NCBI GenBank assembly: GCA_928212115.1
Contig: CAKMRJ010003334.1
Span: 39,345,616-39,409,615, forward strand
Length of the DNA: 64,000 nt
Direction: 5' to 3'
Origin: Lactuca virosa
Taxonomy: Eukaryota; Streptophyta; Magnoliopsida; Asterales; Asteraceae
Within the stretch, counting starts at the first letter, position 1. Every line of letters starts with the position of its first letter. A program made the position numbers and the translations under genes. The notes beneath the pieces are model-generated. The model saw only the letters and a list, made by a program, of their open reading frames with translations, did no database searches and was not told the origin of the DNA. Shown in pieces: positions 10,991 through 21,752 of the stretch.

Positions 10991-13473
10991 TGTGACATCC
11001 CCTAATTTCTCGGCCAGAAAAGACCGATTTCGTTTATGCTTTTTAAAATAAAATCAGAGTAATCCTTTTAAAAGGTGTTGCGGAATTTGTTCCCATAAAA
11101 ACATGATAATTATATTATCAAATCATTTCTGAAGAAATGTATTTTATTCACTTAAACCATTGGGATGTCATCGTGAATATAGAAACATAAGCATAAACAG
11201 AACTTACACTCACTTACACTAGTGATCTACATCTCTTTTAATCTCTCAGTGTAAAGTAACTTCGTATCGATACCTGTGATACAAACAAACTGAGTTGGTC
11301 AGGCTTGGGAGCCTGATGAGCATATAGGGTTTTCAACCCACAATAAATAATTTATTATGCTTAAACATCAAACAATCAACCCAATTACCCAATCCCCATT
11401 ATCTTATTTATTTCTTAAGGATTTACCCTAAGAATCAAATCTCACTCATTCCTAAGGATTCATCCTAAGGAATAGGCACGAAGTCCATCGCTGCCCAAGG
11501 TTCATACAACAGGCACTACGTCACATAGTCGCCAGGTTTATACAATAGGCACTACGTCTCATAGTCGCTAAGGTTTATACAATAGGCACTACGTCTCATA
11601 GTCGCCAGGGTTTATACAATAGGCACTACGTCTCATAGTCGTCAGGGTTTATACAATGGGCACTACGTCTCATAGTCGCCAGGGTTTATACAATAGGCAC
11701 GAAGTCACATCGTCACCAGGGTTTATCTAATAGGCACGAAGTCACATCGTCACCAGGGTTTATCTAATAGGCACGAAGTCACATCGTCGCCAAGATTTAT
11801 ACAACAAGCACTAAGTCCATAGCTGCCAACATACTAAATCCGTAGCTACCAACGTACATCTATACTGTACAAAATTCATAGCTACCAACGTACATCTATA
11901 CTGTACTTCTATCCCTCATACTTTATCTACCCATGTTTTACCCAACATATTCGAAGATAAAATATATATACATTTTAAATCATTTTAAACATGTATAAAA
12001 CATTCATTCAACATCCATCTCAAATAAACAAACAACATATATACACATATCACGTATTTTATATAAAATACTTCATATCTATGTGTAAGATGAAAGTGAC
12101 TACACACTCACCTGATTTAATGAAAATCGGGCGGCAATTTGTTTCCTAAAACGATCGTTTCTAATAAAACCGGGAGTTTTATTGAGAAACCGGGCTCTGC
12201 GAAAGGTCGGGCTTCAAAACCGAAAAGATAAATTTTCCGGGTCTTCGGGAACTTCGGAACGTATTTCGGGCTTTAGAAATGATATCGGGGCTTCGGAGGA
12301 AGTCAAAATGATAAAAAGGATGAAAAATGGGTGAAAAGTGGCAAATTTCGGATTCTACCCGGGAAGTCTCGCATGGCTGCTATTTATAGGGGAGGAGGAC
12401 CGAAGGCTCGGATCCGAACCGAGGAGGGAATGGCACGCGTCTGCGAGGCTCGGACCAGGTGGCAGCTTCGGCGAGGCTCGGATGCGAGGAGGCTACGTGT
12501 CGGCTTCGGATTGGGCCAGCACCTCGGACACGGGGCATCAGCAGCGATGCGCGTCGGAAGCCTATTGGACCGCACCCTCGGTCGAATCAGCATGCGACAC
12601 GCAAGTCGGGCACGAGCCAAGCATGCGAGGATCACGTGGCCTATGCGGATTTTCTCGAATTTTGAAATAATTTCTCGATTTTCGCGCCAAAACTTTTAAA
12701 ATCCATAACTTTCGCATACGAGCTCCGTTTTTGACGTTCTTTATATGCACGCGTAGGTAAAATTACGCTCTACAACTTTCATTTAGACTTCGTCGGCTAA
12801 TTTTGACTTTAATTTTTATATTATTATTTTTAACAGACCGGGACAGGAAATTCGTTAAAAATTCATAACTTCTTCATCCGACGTCCGTTTTTGTCAGAAT
12901 TTTACCGTTGTGCTACTATTTATTAGACCTTCGATTCTCGTTTAGGTCATGTTGGCTAAAAATCACTCGATCTAAAATTCGAGTTTTTAGCTGTCTACTG
13001 TTAAGCTGAAACTTCGAAAAATCATAACTTCCTCATACGAAGTCAGATTTGGGCGTTCTTTTTATACTTACTCTCGGTTTAACGAACACTACAAGTTTTG
13101 TTTAGATCACTAAGGCCAAAAAGTAGTTTATCGAAAACTCACTTTTTACGACTTTCGGCCCCGTGCCGGTTTGTCGCGAAACTCCGACAGGTCATAACTT
13201 CTTCGTTATAACTCGGATTTCGGCATTCTTTATATATCCGTAATCCTTGTCACGCCCACTACAAGTTTCTTAATAGATATTGGCTTTATCTAAAATTTAA
13301 TTTTTGACGCTCATTTTTATTCTTAATTAATTAAGCCCTAATAATTAAGCATAAAACACATAATTCACATAATATTTACATAATTCCTTTTCATTTCTTC
13401 AAAATGAGTTACAAAGGTTAACCTAGACTATAATGTCAATATAAATGCCTAGCCTAGAAACACGGGCATTACA
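10991..13473 (-). repeat. 5' LTR of Gypsy-2 (2,483 bp)
   Basis: The plus strand begins TGTGACATCCCC and ends GGGCATTACA, giving TG...CA ends on the minus strand. Its outer parts align with the Gypsy-1 LTR, including reversed GAAGTTATG modules near 12706, 12860, 13020 and 13195. The central part, absent from Gypsy-1, contains a 37-bp tandem repeat and a GC-rich segment (about 12370-12640) in which several overlapping short ORFs arise by chance. It is 1.5 kb longer than the Gypsy-1 LTR. Confidence 0.85.
11467..11830. repeat. 37-bp minisatellite, about ten units
   Basis: Units start GGCACTACGTCTCATAGTCG. Three successive starts at 11585, 11622 and 11659 give an exact 37-bp period. Later units change to GGCACGAAGTCACATCGTC. 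It lies within the Gypsy-2 LTR. There are no unique spacers, so this is an ordinary tandem repeat. Confidence 0.93.
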
Positions 13474-15837
13474 TGGGTGAATTCGTTCCAAGACCACAAC
13501 CAAACAAGGAACAGGAAATGAAGCGGAAAGCACACATCCTATTACCTGTCGGAACCTATTGGTATATATATATATCCTGTGATGTATACATTAAGGAATC
13601 ATAAGACTAGCATTATGGTCCTTTCTTTTAAACGTAGCCTTCTACCAAGGCATCTTCTGTTACGTGCTAGACTCGATTGTTCCGTTTGTCGATTGTAAAA
13701 ATGTATATTTTTCCTAGTTTATAACTATCTTGACTCGAAAATAGTTTGAGTTTGACTTTCAAGTGGTACTGTCACTTTATGAAAGTAATGGGAAATGTAA
13801 GTACACAGTTGTCGTTTATAATGACATGCAGATGTACTAATAACCTAGAAACATATTTGTTTTATTACGGTTATAATGTGAAGGCTAGAACCCCTACTAA
13901 ACGCTCTCCCTGTCAAGAGATTAAGGGAACCAAACGCGACCTCTACAAATTCTTGCAAGCCGTGTAATTCACATTAAAGTATATGATCATGTATACCCAA
14001 TATAACTATCACCTTTTGTTTAAAACAATGAGTTAGTGATTCATTGGTATAATTAGATACTGTATGTGTTCTCATGCTATAGCAACCTAACTTGTTTGTT
14101 TTGTACTGTATATTGTACGTTCTGTTTGTTTCTCGTAATTGTGTGTTCTCTCTGTATGGTATTGTTTGATTCTCTTCACTATATGTTCTGTATGGTATAG
14201 TTTGATTCTCTTCACTATATGTTCTGTATGGTATTGTTTGTTTCTCTTCACTATATGTTCTGTATGGTATTGTTTGTTTCTCTTCACTGTGTGTTTGACT
14301 CATGTATGAACTAACTCTTTGTGTGCTTCATTGTACTAGAAGTAATGAATAGCATTCTCCTAAACTATACCTATTATAGTTTACTAATGTTCTACTTGGA
14401 CTGTTATTGAAAAGACTGATTTATCTACTAAGTTATGCTTGTACTTTAAAAACGGAGTTTTGTATAACTATAAAGTAACATAACTTTAAAAGAGTTTTTG
14501 AAATGTTTTGACAACTTATAAATGACATAAGTAACATTTTGAAAGATGTTTAATAACAAACATTTACACAATCATCATTGTGTTCAACTTGTATTCCCCC
14601 CCCCCTTTTAAATCAGTTAAAACAGTTAAAAGATTCATTACGAGGTATGAACTCACCTGATGTGGGTGATTCAAATGGGTATGCGTGTAAGGATGAGAAG
14701 TTCCACGAATGAAGTCCCGAGACACAATAAGTCCTAAATGACATATAAGGACACATATTGACATGAATATAGTGTTTATAAACAACTATATGAAAGGAAA
14801 CACCTTCCGGGACTAGGAAACACTTCCACCAAGTGTTGGAATCACATGTGATTCAACAAACGAATGTAGAATGACACTCACATGAGTTTACGGTCATGGG
14901 TTTACGGCCCAAGGGAGTTTACGGCCGTAAACTCATGGTCAAACATGGCTAAGTGTTGGTTTGATAGCTATGGAAACTTTAGGGTCTTTTGTTCTACACT
15001 TGTATGAGGAAGACCACCTTAAATGAGGCTTTTGATGAGTTTACGGCCCAAAGGGGTTTACGGCCGTAAACTCATGGTCATTATGGATTTGAGTGAAGTT
15101 TAAGGTCCTTTAAACATCAAGGAAGAGTTATGGGTCACTTGCCTTGCATCTTATAGGGTTTAAGGTCCATACATGCTTCAACATGGAGTTTACGGCCAAG
15201 GAAGATCTTGGGCCATAAACTCATGATCTTCATGGGAAAAGGCATGTTTCAAGTCTCTAAGCATGGATACTAACTAGATATGAAGTATAGGGAAGAGTAC
15301 TTATGATCTAGAAGCTTGAAATTGTCGGTTTTGGCCAAGAACACTAGTGTGTGTTCTTGGTGTTCTTGGTGAAACTTGAAGATCTAAGAAAAGAGTGATT
15401 TCTATGGATGAAATCATGGAAGGATACTAGATTAAGAGATGTATCAACAAATCTAGGAAGAATACTTACTTATGTGAAGATCTTGGAAGGAAATCTTGAT
15501 GATACTTGAGAGGATTTGAAGAAAATCGGCCAAGGAAAGGAAAGAATGGGAAAAATGGCCAAGTATCATCTATATACCCTTGAGTTTACGGCCACATGAG
15601 TTTACGGCCGTAAACTCATGGTCTTGTGGCCGTAAACTCATTTAGATGAGGTTTAGGTTTGCTTTGCTACACTGTGGTTCTAGCAGGTACTTCCTGACAC
15701 TTAATCCTTAAGTGTGTTAGGCTCAAAACTCCTTAGAATGACCTTTAACGGGGCTAGAACTCAGTACTAATGAGTTTGACACTCATTTGAGTTGATTGCC
15801 TGGGCTTTAAAATCAAAAAATTTTCCGGGTTGTCACA
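13474..15837 (-). repeat. Gypsy-3 3' LTR, proximal part
   Basis: On the minus strand it begins TGTGACAACCCGG right after the polypurine tract and runs to the Gypsy-2 insertion. It holds short tandem copies of TATGTTCTGTATGGTATTGT-like units (about 14150-14290). It also carries three copies of the 20-bp palindrome GAGTTTACGGCCGTAAACTC with half-site relatives between 14880 and 15645. Confidence 0.7.
14885..15645. repeat. GAGTTTACGGCC palindrome array
   Basis: The perfect 20-bp palindrome GAGTTTACGGCCGTAAACTC occurs at 14915-14934 and 15598-15617, with a one-base variant near 15055-15074. Single half-sites (GTTTACGGCC or GGCCGTAAAC) stand nearby, often followed by CATGGTC. It lies in the Gypsy-3 LTR. 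Confidence 0.9.
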
Positions 15838-15852
15838 TCATCCCCCCGTTAG
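15838..15852 (-). other. Polypurine tract of Gypsy-3
   Basis: The plus strand TCATCCCCCCGTTAG is the reverse of CTAACGGGGGGATGA. It is preceded on the minus strand by TTTCGGGACGAAATTCC, the usual end of chromovirus pol. Confidence 0.8.
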
Positions 15853-17002
15853 ATGGAATTTCGTCCCGAAATTAGCTTTCTTAGCATTACTACTGGGGTT
15901 GCGCTCCTCTGATTGGCAGAATACCTACTCGTAGACCTGACAACCTTGCCCTGGTGTTCATGATAGGATTCGTACTTGGTCCATCTATCATTACCTCGTG
16001 TATACAAGTCGTATATAATTAGGGTTATTAAGACGGTCGGATGTGCGACTCTGCCCCAGGTCCACAACCAAACAAGGAACAGGAGATAGGGCGGAAACAC
16101 ACATACTAAATCTGCGTAATCATAATCATACACCACCCTCGCGTATACACTAAATAGTGATAGGTGGGCTGTATTCATCCATCGCCTCTGTGCTCGAACT
16201 TGGTCTGTTGGACGAGTGGTATTTCGTGACGGTCTGCGGACATCTGACGATAAGGCTTCGGAGGACAAAGTACTCTTCGCATGAGTACTTCGAGGTTTAG
16301 AATATGAAAGATAAAATTAAGGTTTAGGTCGGACCTTCGATACTAATGACGAAAGTTTCGAGAACTTGCCGATCGAGGCGATAGAAACATATGAACTCAG
16401 TATGGTGAGGACCACGCCAACTCATGACGAATGAAAGCAACGGACTCTTTATTGAACAAAGTTTTGGTCAAATGAAAGAAACGTCTGATATACGACGATG
16501 TATCCCTTGTATGCTCGATACTGTACTCCTAGTATGTTCGACAATGTACTCTTGTAAATGTTCCCGTGTTTCCTGTTTCCTCTTTGATGTTAACACTCCT
16601 ACGTATCGTACCGCTATATGCGCATACATACAAACGAAAGTGCTCTAATAACTGGTGGGGATACTTTATATCATAATCCTCCTTGGTACCACTACAATCG
16701 CCTGCCATATACAAGTTATGAATATTTAAGATGAACCAGGCAGTCGACTGAGTAACTCTGCCTCAAATCCTCAACCAACTAAGGAATGGGGACCTAAGCG
16801 GAGTCACTCACTCTAAGTCTGCAACATCTTAGTTGTGCACAACCCGGATGTATATGGTAAGCCATAATAGCTTCTCTAAAGGATCTTTTAGCTCTCTTGA
16901 ATACTGTGACCTATTTGAACATGTGAGTTATTATAATTACTTTTAGGTGTTATCCCCAAATTTTAATCTTATATGCATATAAATTAATTTTAAAAGTAAT
17001 TA
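15853..17002 (-). other. Gypsy-3 internal remnant without pol
   Basis: Apart from a few terminal pol codons beside the polypurine tract, no protease, RT, RNase H or integrase motif is visible where about 3.5 kb of pol is expected. A motif resembling CCACAACCAAACAAGGAACA occurs near 16065 and, degenerate, near 16770. It also occurs near 13500 in the LTR and, more weakly, near 18770 in the leader. The ORFs here do not resemble proteins. Confidence 0.6.
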
Positions 17003-18185
17003 CTATTTCGAAAACGTACCGCTACTCGTCGACGTCTCCGGGGTAGATTCTCCTGCGGTGATCATCAGAATGCGTCCATCCGCGCCTGAGTTCCTTATTA
17101 TCAGGCAGTCCCTCTGATAGTTTCCAGTCTCGCCACAGCCATAGCAGGCTTGGTTTTCTTCAGCTCTGGGGACTTGGGAGATCGGTTGAGCCGGTGCCCT
17201 ACAGAAACGGACTGTTTGTCCCTTTCTGTGGCAGTTCAGACACTGCATTGCCCGACATACTCCGGTGTGGTGAAAGTTGCACTTTCCACACTTCGGAAGG
17301 TTTTCCAGCATATCGACTGGCAGGTGCTGAAGCAGTAGGCGTCGTAGCGGCGTACATAGTACTCGCTCGTTGCTCTTGCGGGGTGTCTTGTGTTGTTCGC
17401 TTCTTCTTCCTCTTGTTCCCCGACTTCTAATTATAGTCCTCTTCCCTCGATGGCTCGGGATGTACTCCATGGTCGATGAGTCGCTGAGCCAGGCGTTTAG
17501 CACTATCGAACGTGGCTGGGTTAGAAGACAACACATTTTCTTGGGTCGGAGCAGTCAGACCCCAAATGTATCTTTCTATCTTCTTGCTCTCCGGGGTAAC
17601 CATCCCGGGGCATAGAGCTGCTAGCTCGCTGAACCGGTCAGTGTAGGTCACTATGTCTGAGCCGACCATAGTGAGATCCCACAGCTCTCGTTCCAGCTTT
17701 TGAATTTCGCCTAACGGGTAGTATTCCTCCCGCATTAACTCTTTTAGGTTTTCCCAACCTATTGAGTTAGCCACTGATAGGGTTAGTGACTTAACATGTC
17801 TGTTCCACCATGTTAGGGCCTTGCCAGAGAAGGTGCAGGCAGCAAACTTCACTTTGCTTCCTTCTGGGCATAAACAGATTTCGAAGATCGACTCTGTTTT
17901 CTCGAACCATTGCATGAGGGCAATGACTCCTTCAGTCCCATTAAAGGACAATGGCTGGCAATTGGTGAAGTCCTTGTAGGAGAACTCTCTCGAGCGCACG
18001 AGGACTTCACCTCGAGTAGAATCAGTAGGCGTTCCACCTCCACTGGTACTGATGGAGTGATATTGAGCCATGGCTGTTGCCACAGCCGCAGCCACTGCAG
18101 CGTTTATAGCTGCCATATCTATTTGCGAAGGAGGCGGTGTTGGAGTTATCGGGGTAGTGCGTCTGTTAGATCTGCGAGGAGGCAT
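17003..18185 (-). pseudogene. Gypsy-3 gag, broken
   Basis: The ATG at 18183-18185 starts MPPRRSNRRTTPITPTPPPS. The gag core follows (FSYKDFTNCQPLSFNGTEGV, LTWWNRHVKSL, LMREEYYPLGEIQKLERELW). A stop at 17427-17429 and a frame change near 17320 interrupt it. The second part carries two zinc-knuckle units (CGKCNFHHTGVC with CLNCHRKGQTVRFC, and CYGCGETGNYQRDC), typical of plant chromovirus gag. Coding similarity ends at about 17010, before any protease motif. Confidence 0.9.
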
Positions 18186-19391
18186 CTTTGCTAAAAGAAT
18201 ACAAAGATGAGACGGAATAAGTCTAAAGCAATGGACACAAGCCGAAAGCTGAAAAGACAAGGTTATCCTAGTTCTGGATGTATCGGGTCCTGACTTCCAC
18301 AGGGTTCTAGAAACAATTCATAAAAGAGTCTATACCTAATAAACTCTATGAATTTGAAATAACCATCCTCGAATGAATATCTGTTTCCTGAATAACTGTT
18401 ACCAGCTGCATGTAAGAAAATAATCTTAACATATAATGTGAGCAGTGTTTCCACTCGCTCATTTAACAAGATTATTATTTAATAGTGTGACGTGTAAGAC
18501 GTTTTAGTTACTTCGGCTGATCCCTCTTTGAAAACTTCTCATGAACTTGTTCTTGTTCCTCCTGGACTCTTCTGTTGTCTACTATGAGGAAGTGGTTACA
18601 TCTATCTGGGCTTGTCGTGCGAGAATGAAAGTGACTAAAGAATCTATGAGCTTTAAGGTAACTTTATGGGGTGATCCTTACGGAGTCCTCCTATAATTTG
18701 TATAATGTATACAAGTTTGTATATAGTTGAAGATTAAATAGACCTTCGAATAAGTGATCCTACTCCAAAACTACACCCTTAAGAGGAATGGATAGCGAAG
18801 CGTAGACCACAGATTCTAAGTCTATAAGATCTTAATTATACATAAAACTTTAGGAATATAAATTGCAATATTATAGACCTATCCGTAAGGGTCTTTTAAG
18901 TTATCACATAAGTTATTTATATGGACTAAAATACTCCTATAGTATTTCAACGTAATGTACTTGGTATGTTCTAAACTCGTTATCGCGCTATCGTATCATA
19001 GAATACTCCTATAGTAGTCTAACTCTAAATGTACTTGTTCTGGTGTTCTCTTAACTGGTGTTCAGGTAAGTTTTAACACTGTTGCAACACCACATCCTTA
19101 CCAAACACATGTCGGTCACATCTCGAATGAATATAGTTGATCAGGCTATATTGATCCTAGCTATGATTACATAACTGTTCAGGTTGACGACAGTGCCCAA
19201 CCTTTAAATACTTTAGTTATGTTCTCCTCGTGACGCTAGTTCTATTATGTACACGTATAAGCAAGTAGGTATATTTTTATAACCTATAGTTATGTTCTAA
19301 AAATATATCATTATCCAGAGCACTTAAGCCCCATTGTATTTATAGTTGTATATCTTTTATCGGCTGATATACTTAGTTCACTATAAACAAT
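18186..19391 (-). other. Gypsy-3 untranslated leader
   Basis: 1.2 kb between gag and the primer binding site, AT-rich, with no convincing reading frame. It contains a degenerate copy (near 18770) of the repeated motif seen in the rest of the element. Confidence 0.6.
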
Positions 19392-19403
19392 GCTCTGATA
19401 CCA
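19392..19403 (-). other. Primer binding site of Gypsy-3
   Basis: The minus strand reads TGGTATCAGAGC, three bases inside the LTR fragment that begins TGTCACACCCC at 19407. Confidence 0.93.
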
Positions 19404-19451
19404 ATCTGTCACACCCCAAAACCGGAACGGCAGAATCGTTCTGGTTGTGGG

Positions 19452-21752
19452 CTCCATAAGACTCATCTATCTTCTCCTCATCGTAATTTCAGTACACTTT
19501 CTAACATCCAACATCTTGATCTCAGCAATAATCCAATTGGAGGCATACTTCCATCTTTTTTGACAAACATGAGCTCCCTAGAAGTCCTTGACATTTCATA
19601 TACCATGCTGAATTCATCGCTTCCTTTTATGCCTAAACTTCTAAAGCTTGATCTTTCTCACAACAAGTTTAAGCAGATTGAGGATGTTGGAATCTGGAGA
19701 CAGTGCCACCTAAAACAATTGTGTGTGGAAGATAATGAGTTTGGTATGGAAATGTTCGACTCACCAAAAAACGCATCGGAATGCTCCCAATATGCTTTGG
19801 AGTTTCTGGAATTAAGTGGGAGTTTAAAAGGTAGAATTCCAGAAACACTTGGAAAACTGGCAAATTTAAGAGGACTCGGTCTAGCGGGGAACGAACTAAC
19901 TGGTATAATCCCTGAGTCTCTAAGAAGATTAAGATTTTTAGAAGTAGTATATATGCGTTATAACCAGTTGACTGGTCCCATTCCAGAATTCCTTGGGAAC
20001 CTTACCAAACTTGACCTTGCTTCTAACCAGTTGAATGGTTCAATTCCAGAATGCCTTGGAAAATTAGCATCTTTAACAAAATTGTATCTAGAATCTAATT
20101 TATTAGACGGGACTATTCTAGTTTCGATTGGGCAACTTACCAAACTCTGTTCTCTTGATATCTCTGGAAATTTTTTAGAAGGAACATTTACTGAAGCCCA
20201 TTTTGCTAACCTTTCGATGTTGGACGAATTGGCTGCTTCTTCTAACACTAAGCTGACATTCAATGTTTCACGAGGGTGGATACCTCCATTCCAGTTGAGA
20301 TATCTTGATCTCAGTTCGTGCAGTATCGGGAATGGATTTCCGCAGTGGCTTCGAAATCAAAGGAACCTTGGAAGGTTAGGGTTGTCGAATGCTACACTTT
20401 CGGGACCACTGCCCACATGGCTGCGGAAGATGCCCATCATTCCTTTGTTCGATCTCTCTCACAATAAACTCAGTGGATCTTTGACAAACCTTCCTAATGC
20501 GAGAAATGATGATGTATATGGGGCTTTAACTCTATTGCTTCTGGAATATAACCTTTTCGATGGGTCGATTCCTAGGTCATTATGCAGAAGAACAAATTTA
20601 ATGGGACTTGATCTTTCAAGAAACATGTTAAGTGGGAAAATTCCCAATTGTGTTTGGAATCTGCAGGCTTTGACTGCCATGAGATTAAGCTCAAATCAGC
20701 TCTCTGGTGCCATTCCTAGCTCCATAGGTCTTATTTCATCATTATTTTAGTTAAGTTTGAACGACAATAACTTTATTGGTGAACTCCCACGAGAATTGGG
20801 AAAGCTACGAAATTTGGAAGTGTTAGATTTGGGTGATAATAAGTTCTCTGGAAATATACCCAAATGGATAGGGAAAGAACTTACATCTTTGGTAGTTTTG
20901 AGGTTACACAAAAATAATTTCACTGGTAGAATTCCTCAATCTCTATGAAAAACTTCAAGACTTCAAATTTTGGATCTTGCATCGAACAACTTAACGGGAA
21001 CCATTCCTCACTGTGTTGGAAACTTAAATGACATGATTGAGAGTCACTCACGACTTCTGCATTCCGATATCGATTTTGATAAGAATGTGATTCAGGTCAT
21101 GAAAGTTGTTGATCTTGAATATACAACAACTTGGAGAATGGTTTATAACATGGACCTTTCAAGCAATAAACTTGTGGGAGAAATACCAGCCCAGCTAACT
21201 GCACTTTCTAAGTTGGTGGGTCAGAATTTGTCTAATAATTTTCTGAGTGGGGGTATTCCAGACAACATTAGAAACATGACAGAGTTATTTTCTCTTGATT
21301 TCTCAAAAAACGAGTTGAGTGGGAGGATCCCTTCAAGCATGGAAGCTTTGAACTTTTTGAGCCATTTGAATTTGTCAGACAACAACTTGGCGGGACAAAT
21401 TCCAACAGGAAATTAACTACAGACGCTTACTAATCCATCAATATATTCTGGGAACAAAGATCTTTGTGGACCTCCATTGCCAAACAGCTGCTCACATCAT
21501 CAACCTCCAACAACAGCAGCAACAAGCAAGAAGAAACGCAAAGCAGCTGATGAGCAGACGAATGGATGGTTGTTTTACGTGGACATAATGAGTGGTTTTG
21601 CAACAGGGTTTTGGGGTGTTATTGGAGTTCTGTTGTTCAAGAAGCAGTGGAGACAGAAGCTTTTCATGTTTGCTGAAGAAATGATAGACAAGATATATGT
21701 TGCGGTTGTGGTAAGAATTGCCAAGATGAAGAGAGGAAGAGAAGCTGCGTAG
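19452..21752 (+). pseudogene. LRR receptor-like protein (RLP/EIX2-like), 5'-truncated
   Basis: A single reading frame of 766 codons runs from the Gypsy-3 LTR edge to the stop at 21750-21752. It is interrupted only by three nonsense codons: TAG at 20748, TGA at 20946 and TAA at 21414. There are no indels. It encodes about 20 plant extracellular leucine-rich repeats (LDLSNN-type, LxGxIP), a cap region (IYSGNKDLCGPPLPNSC), a transmembrane helix (FYVDIMSGFATGFWGVIGVL) and a short basic tail without kinase. That layout fits receptor-like proteins of the EIX2 and Cf type, which act at the plasma membrane in recognition of microbial molecules. The signal peptide, N-terminal cap and first repeats are missing, cut at about 19445. 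Confidence 0.93.

Larger units (their letters stand above)
9781..13473 (-). mobile_element. Gypsy-2, truncated Gypsy element nested in the Gypsy-3 LTR
   Basis: Only the 5' LTR, primer binding site, leader and most of gag remain. Pol and the 3' LTR are missing, so the copy was truncated at its 3' side after or during insertion. The right edge is exact (LTR end at 13473); the left edge is a deletion junction. Its LTR is of the same family as that of Gypsy-1. Confidence 0.8.
9552..19450 (-). mobile_element. Gypsy-3, LTR retrotransposon split by Gypsy-2 and truncated
   Basis: This is a minus-strand Gypsy element. In its own order it has about 45 bp of 5' LTR (19407-19450), a primer binding site, a leader, gag, an internal region from which almost all pol is missing, a polypurine tract, and a 3' LTR. 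The 3' LTR is split into 13474-15837 and 9552 to about 9780. The assignment rests on the LTR end TGTCACACCCCAAAACCGGA, which occurs both at 19407 beside the primer site and at 9552. Gypsy-2 lies between the two parts of the 3' LTR. The whole structure is dead. Its right edge fuses to an LRR pseudogene. Confidence 0.75.

Noticed and set aside
11467..11830. Possible CRISPR-like array
   Set aside because: The units are contiguous 37-bp copies without unique spacers, in a plant LTR; it is a minisatellite.
12331..12750. Five overlapping ORFs on both strands
   Set aside because: They sit in a GC-rich stretch of the Gypsy-2 LTR where stops are rare; none has protein-like features.
13974..14303. Minus-strand ORF with repeated YHTEHIVKRNK-type residues
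   Set aside because: It is the translation of a tandem DNA repeat in the Gypsy-3 LTR, open by periodicity only.
15849..16714. ORFs between Gypsy-3 LTR and gag
   Set aside because: No pol motif and no similarity to any family I know; they overlap repeated non-coding motifs.
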